Of a DNA stretch of 44,595 nt, positions 41,101-44,595 are shown piece by piece (the first letter of the stretch is position 1; each line of letters opens with the position of its first letter). Origin of the DNA: an uncultured Bacilli bacterium (lineage in GTDB: Bacteria; Bacillota_I; Bacilli_A; RF39; UBA660); the NCBI GenBank assembly GCA_947632415.1, contig CANRPB010000004.1, forward strand, positions 1-44,595. The letters run 5' to 3'. The notes under the pieces were generated by a model, which saw only the letters and a list, made by a program, of their open reading frames with translations, was not told the DNA's origin and did not search any database. The translations under genes and the position numbers were made by a program.

Positions 41101-43152
41101 TTAGCTTCTCTTAATTCTTGGGATGGAAATCATATTGAGATTAATGAAGAAGATAACTATATATTAGCTCCACAAATTGGTGCTGGCGAGAAAAATGCTG
41201 ACAACACTTTTACTGGTGTTGTTATGGGCAAAGCTCAAACATATGATATGGAAGACCCAATTATTGGACTTTTGGGATATTCTCATGGTAAACAATCTAT
41301 TTACTTAGACGCTAATACCGGTAATGCAATTTTTGGCCTTACTGAAGATGATCCATTAGACAAGAATAATCCTTTAACGGAAGGCCGAATTGAATTAATA
41401 CCAGGTGGTATTTCTTCTATTGCGCAGTGGAAAATTGATAGCCGTTCATTGTATAATGTTGTTGACGGTAGTATTGGTAGAAAATATAGCGATGCTCCTA
41501 GCGGCGCAGAACGTAGTATCCCGCATGACAAACAAGGGATTCTTTTAAATGCAAAGCCTGCTTATCTTTCTATTAAAGGTCATCCTTTAATGGGCGATGA
41601 AATAGATATGGATAATGCTAATTTAATTTTAGACGAAGGCGATGCATTAGAACTGCAAATGGACTCTAATGATTTATCTTTGTTTACTATTTATAGACAT
41701 ACTTGTCATACGGATAATAATGAATGGCGCCGTATTCCATTAGTAGGCATTGATGGTGCGGGGCGTTTTTATGCTAATATGTTGCGGCAGCCTGTAGGGG
41801 AAGGAACTTCTACAAGCACAGTAGCTACTGCTTTAAATATCGGTTATATTGGTGCTTTTGGAGCAAATGCGGGCGATAGTCAATATGTTGGTAGTTCAAT
41901 AGATATTGGTACTAGAGCGTTATTTAAGATGTTTACTGATGTTGCGACTATGACTGTTAATAATAGTCCGATATATCTTAGTGGTAGTTCTAGTAGAACA
42001 AATGAATATATTAGGCCATTAAATATATATGGCAAAAATATTAATTTATATGCGGATGATTTTTCTAATACTACAAAGAGCTCATTAAATTATTTGTCTC
42101 TTTCTAGTACAGAAGCCAGTTTATTTAATCAAGGTTCTTATTTACAGTTAAAGAATGGCGATACATCATCACTTGTTACTGCAAGAGATTTTTCTGAAAT
42201 TGTTAAAAATGCTAAAACTGTAAATGTCACTGGAGCAGTTACTAAAACTCTTAATAGTACATTAACAGAAAGTGTTAAGAATACGGTTTCTAAAACTTGG
42301 GGCAGCGCAGCTAATATTACTATCACTAATAATCTTACATTATTAACTGGTACTAGTGGTGGTTTTCAAATTAAAACTACTAATGGTTCTAATATGATAA
42401 TTGGTACTCAAACTCAAAATTTAGGTTCTAGTTCTTCATGGGCAACTTTTAGTATTGCAGGAAAAAGTCAATTAGAAGCTACTAACGGTTGGGATATCGC
42501 TTGTACTACTGGTGGTATTGCTATTAGTTCTAGTGCAGCTAGTGCTGGTATTACATTAGATGCGAGTATGGGCGGTAGTACTACTTATTTGCATCTTAGT
42601 CCGCAATCCGGTGGAGGACAATGGGCTTTATCCACAAGAGCAGCAACTATTATGAGCCAAACATCTGGTAGCGTTTCAATGGTTCAAGCGACGCCAGGTA
42701 TTGGTACTCCTTGGATTACATTAACTGGCAGTTATCCTGGTACTAGTAATAGTGTTTCTGCTAGCAATGATATTAGAACAAGTGCTAATTTTTATGGCAA
42801 AGAAGCTTATTTGAGCAATTTAACTTGTTATAGCAATGGAGCAGTAGCAGGATGGATTAATACTCATGATAAATGGGCTGGTGAACAAGCTAGCAGAATT
42901 CAAGCATTAGAAGATAGAATGAGTGCAGTAGAGGGCAGAGCAAATGATGCTTATAATCTTGCTGCTACTAAAGCAAACGCTAATCATACTCACTCTGGAT
43001 ATGCGAGTAGCTCACATACTCATAGTTATACCAATACTGTTTATACTCTTCATCATGCGGGTATGTGGATGATTGATAATACTCAACTTGAGAAATATGG
43101 TGTTTCTATTAGTGCTTCTAATAATTCACAAACGACTAGTGGACCTAATTAA
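38188..43152 (+). CDS. Tail-tip / receptor-binding fibre protein
   Basis: 1654 aa. The N-terminus (about 20-100) looks like a small beta/OB-type barrel (TVTATIVQCNNSLTGEHTVN, RNTSVYVLVPEGDFSKKKLI). The long middle is beta-rich with several Ig-like stretches. Around 975-1100 lies NSWDGNHIEINEEDNYILAP with GLTEDDPLDKNNPLTEGRIE and GGISSIAQWKIDSRSLYN, a pattern common in tail-tip/fibre proteins. A Ser/Thr/Gly-rich fibre shaft follows (about 1280-1560), then a coiled coil (EQASRIQALEDRMSAVEGRA) and HTHSGYASSSHTHSY, an HxH metal-binding fibre motif. A GGGGTGAT ribosome site precedes the ATG. It likely contacts the host surface. Confidence 0.8.
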   Translation: MSDRLQESIFQAIDNIARNRIDRLATDKTVTATIVQCNNSLTGEHTVNYQGGNFVAYSQDGVTYSRNTSVYVLVPEGDFSKKKLIVGKATLLEDDSNISFVSSLLENYNLIGRNVITHNGEESFGLHSYLVDDYYLIYDFTDTENNKVTIDIEEFQNNLKEAQAIMLEASFQTRLPREHRNTKTGMYALEFVLAFKDRSVPDENAYKYYSYIIDTNNMTGNPYAYSKWSDQYAIFPIDIENFSHIQTILFYSHGFVEEDDYINDTMWGADIWCNNLEIYGLKPIDSSNGDYRLKISLPDGNTFKTSAPNTSLSVLASVKYKENYITDGTMFYWFVEDARVTTSSEFYQMYGGVGWKRLKDKGTKATLVSFETENRAYENKYLCVAVYKEQVILKEYFTIYNDTQKRDIGIISDLGVKFGFDRGKPVLTCQIDGRSENFDAGNVLNRPDGYFTFIWSKISEGNQVYSFTRTYEQIEQEYDDGLERGIGYAALSNLKIEMEMTRGSKFPKGLNGNQLIYPIRAVDNTATFRCSVYLRDSDDGESYFIGSADITLQNENSAEPADYYIIIENGDQVFQYSESGVSPTNERYKDPLKVLPLTAHFYDPAGLEVNAGTYGIKWLVPLEDTMIKIPTELTRNPANDRIEWYTAAPTYPMDIVQNYDYQALNNQVTAIVSYQGEEWTKETNFLFVKVGDNGTNGTDIVAKISPNSKSNILDTDMLTMEIASDGIVKWNTGQDILEPVLQFDLYQRDKKLVLNFVTWSLAGKTSKQMSITGDVNGATLSYGPSSSTARDLNQIVKAQTSLTDENDNTGTYYAYFQIPIVKYNKISDYKVHVDTDYTLKQILYNQDGRNPLYNKNQGFKIRIEAFEGVAGKVVFLEAIGGATDRNTRETQDTCAFRFIPEKNSEAAFSSSVYTLDDSGELMVYILPNDVYSGLCTNNLVHGVIYSSREQLGQNPECEFWVPIHMQLNVYGLASLNSWDGNHIEINEEDNYILAPQIGAGEKNADNTFTGVVMGKAQTYDMEDPIIGLLGYSHGKQSIYLDANTGNAIFGLTEDDPLDKNNPLTEGRIELIPGGISSIAQWKIDSRSLYNVVDGSIGRKYSDAPSGAERSIPHDKQGILLNAKPAYLSIKGHPLMGDEIDMDNANLILDEGDALELQMDSNDLSLFTIYRHTCHTDNNEWRRIPLVGIDGAGRFYANMLRQPVGEGTSTSTVATALNIGYIGAFGANAGDSQYVGSSIDIGTRALFKMFTDVATMTVNNSPIYLSGSSSRTNEYIRPLNIYGKNINLYADDFSNTTKSSLNYLSLSSTEASLFNQGSYLQLKNGDTSSLVTARDFSEIVKNAKTVNVTGAVTKTLNSTLTESVKNTVSKTWGSAANITITNNLTLLTGTSGGFQIKTTNGSNMIIGTQTQNLGSSSSWATFSIAGKSQLEATNGWDIACTTGGIAISSSAASAGITLDASMGGSTTYLHLSPQSGGGQWALSTRAATIMSQTSGSVSMVQATPGIGTPWITLTGSYPGTSNSVSASNDIRTSANFYGKEAYLSNLTCYSNGAVAGWINTHDKWAGEQASRIQALEDRMSAVEGRANDAYNLAATKANANHTHSGYASSSHTHSYTNTVYTLHHAGMWMIDNTQLEKYGVSISASNNSQTTSGPN

Positions 43153-43181
43153 TAAAATTAAAAGAGATAAAAGGAGAAATA

Positions 43182-43421
43182 ATGGAAGAGTTACAGTTAA
43201 AGGTGCGGCTACGCGCAACTTTACAAAATTATATTTCACAATTAATGGGGGAAAACAATATTCCCCCATCAATTATGGAAGATGCTTTAGAGCATATTTT
43301 ACTAGATGTGCGTGAAGCTGTTTTTATCCAATATATTGAAGCTGAAATAAAAGGACAACAATCTGAATCAGAACATATTTATGAAGATATTTCAGATGAA
43401 AAAGAGATAGAAGAACAGTAG
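43182..43421 (+). CDS. 79-aa acidic helical protein
   Basis: Follows the fibre gene by 29 nt with AAAAGGAGAAAT as ribosome site. Helical (LKVRLRATLQNYISQLMGEN, ALEHILLDVREAVFIQYIEA) with a very acidic tail (EHIYEDISDEKEIEEQ). Possibly a fibre chaperone or tail assembly aid because of place and size; unrecognised. Confidence 0.6.
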   Translation: MEELQLKVRLRATLQNYISQLMGENNIPPSIMEDALEHILLDVREAVFIQYIEAEIKGQQSESEHIYEDISDEKEIEEQ

Positions 43422-43436
43422 TAAAGGAGTTAGTTT

Positions 43437-43709
43437 ATGGCCGATGCTCAAAAAGTTTTAGCTAATCAAGTTTCTGATAAACGAGCAGATGGTTCTTTTA
43501 CTGACCCGCTTCCTTTTGGCGTTACTTTTGAAAATGTAATTGATACGCGAGAGGATGGAAGTAAAAGGACTCTCGCGCAGTTTTATGATAATTATATGGC
43601 TTTTATTAATCAAGCTCCATTTATTTATTATGGAGATACACAACCAGAAAATCCGCATATTAAATTATGGATAGATACTGCTCACGATAACCAATCTGAA
43701 TTAATTTAA
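43437..43709 (+). CDS. 90-aa tail-region protein
   Basis: Ribosome site AAAGGAG, 15 nt after the previous stop. MADAQKVLANQVSDKR, then LPFGVTFENVIDTREDGSKR, FYDNYMAFINQAPFIYYGDT and PHIKLWIDTAHD. The YYGDTQPENPHIKLWIDT stretch resembles short beta units found in tail fibre-associated proteins. Function unknown. Confidence 0.6.
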   Translation: MADAQKVLANQVSDKRADGSFTDPLPFGVTFENVIDTREDGSKRTLAQFYDNYMAFINQAPFIYYGDTQPENPHIKLWIDTAHDNQSELI

Positions 43710-43759
43710 ATATAATACTAATATTTTTTGGTAAATAAAAAGAGTTAGGAGGAGATAAG

Positions 43760-44595
43760 TTGGCTGGTTATCTTATCAATTCATTATATGCTCCTATTGT
43801 ACCAACATTCCAACGAGCATTTCCAAATGATACTGACGCTGTAGTATATTTTACTTATTCTCCTCTAAATAATACAGATTTAATTAAAAAAATTCATTTA
43901 AGCTTAGTAGATCAAACAATAAATGAAAATGCTCTAGCAGACGCTACAGGGATTTTAATCTATGATGTTAATAATATTGTAGAAGAAGGTCAGTCTGAAA
44001 TTGGCTTTGATGCCGCGAGTAATATGTACTTTGTAATTATTCCTAAAAATGCTTTGCGGGATAGTACGTCTTGGCAAATAAATAGGTTTTACAAAGTACA
44101 ATTACGTCTTGACTGCACAGATGGAGGTACCTTTGGAGATGAAAAAAGTAAAACTGCATACCTCCAAGACAATATGATGAATTTTTCAGAATGGTCTACA
44201 GTATGTTTACTTAGACCTATATTACAACCACTTATAGAGCTAAGAGATTTTGATCCTGTTGGAGAAGATGTGCAAGCTTATACGAAAGGTATTCTTCCTA
44301 TAAGTGGGCAAGTATTTTTTGGGAATGGCAATTCTGCGGAAACTGAGATATTACAGTCTTATATCATAGATATTTACGAAAAAGACGGAAAAACTATTGT
44401 CTATACTACAGGTTCTATTTATACTGGTAATAATGTTGATCCCAATAATATTAACGTAAGAATTAATTTACAAGGATTAGATACATCTACTACTAAAAAT
44501 TTTAAATTACGTATTACTATTACAACAAAAAATCAATACATAATGAGTCAAGATTTTTATTTTGATATTGCGGATTTTGTTGAAATGACAGATTT
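43760..44595 (+). CDS. Tail/baseplate protein, truncated by the window end
   Basis: Read by hand from TTG 43760 after AGGAGGAG: (M)AGYLINSLYAPIVPTFQRAF, then VYFTYSPLNNTDLIKKIHLS, NNIVEEGQSEIGFDAASNMY, FYKVQLRLDCTDGGTFGDEK and LRPILQPLIELRDFDPVGED; still open at base 44595 (about 278 codons). Beta-rich repeating units (a later repeat contains SYIIDIYEKDGKTIVYTTGS) suggest fibronectin/Ig-like modules of a baseplate or fibre protein. Confidence 0.7.
   Translation, partial: MAGYLINSLYAPIVPTFQRAFPNDTDAVVYFTYSPLNNTDLIKKIHLSLVDQTINENALADATGILIYDVNNIVEEGQSEIGFDAASNMYFVIIPKNALRDSTSWQINRFYKVQLRLDCTDGGTFGDEKSKTAYLQDNMMNFSEWSTVCLLRPILQPLIELRDFDPVGEDVQAYTKGILPISGQVFFGNGNSAETEILQSYIIDIYEKDGKTIVYTTGSIYTGNNVDPNNINVRINLQGLDTSTTKNFKLRITITTKNQYIMSQDFYFDIADFVEMTD

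Noticed and set aside
1..44595. tRNA or rRNA genes
   Set aside because: I looked for cloverleaf-like T-loop sequence and conserved rRNA segments in the gaps and saw none; small or degenerate tRNAs could be missed by eye.

Overview
The window looks like about 44.6 kb of a tailed phage or prophage of a low-GC Gram-positive (Bacillota) host. The DNA is AT-rich. Genes carry strong AGGAGG-type ribosome sites and a mix of ATG, GTG and TTG starts, promoters have TTGACA/TATAAT form, and the right 30 kb is a complete head-to-tail siphovirus-style module. I cannot name the host or a phage genus from sequence alone.

Layout. (1) 1-1300: two rightward small genes (a winged-helix-like DNA-binding protein and an unknown basic protein) behind two good promoters. 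(2) 1300-7600: a regulatory/accessory region. Every gene is on the minus strand and most are tiny: two more winged-helix-like proteins, a DEDDh exonuclease, a HAD nucleotidase-like protein, several 1-2 TM or acidic microproteins, and a zinc-ribbon protein. The intergenic gaps are unusually rich. They hold at least seven plus-strand promoters with no plus-strand genes, five of them sharing the same -10/start region and each aimed at a terminator, plus a dispersed element resembling TTGTGGAGATTTTATGAA that lies about 15-17 bp upstream of several -35 boxes. (3) 7980-8600 has two small plus genes. 9444-8739 is a minus operon of three small genes, preceded by a decayed zinc-ribbon gene and a promoter buried in a perfect 14-bp inverted repeat. 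(4) 9784-44595 is the late module: two zinc-finger proteins, large terminase, a small nuclease, portal, protease/scaffold, putative decoration protein, major capsid, connector/stopper/tail-completion genes, major tail protein, two unknown genes, tape measure, a 1654-aa tail-tip/fibre protein and further small or partial tail genes. The large terminase gene is split by an 899-nt group I intron encoding a two-motif LAGLIDADG endonuclease.

The most striking feature is a shared decoding device. The major capsid and the major tail genes both end in GGGGGAATA plus a stop context. A -1 ribosomal shift there fuses each to the same type of about 125-residue beta-rich module: one copy on the capsid (a 145-aa extension) and about five on the tail tube (a 694-aa extension). 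The two extensions are clearly homologous, so one surface module appears to be displayed on both head and tail by the same recoding signal.

Other points: strong intrinsic terminators sit directly after the first late gene, the capsid extension, the tail extension and the tape measure, which implies regulated readthrough or stoichiometry control. One gene between tail and tape measure has its own promoter and terminator (moron-like). A nested in-frame ribosome site inside the protease gene probably makes the scaffold. One late gene probably starts at ATA. The pentamer TGCGG is heavily over-represented but absent from the intron endonuclease gene.
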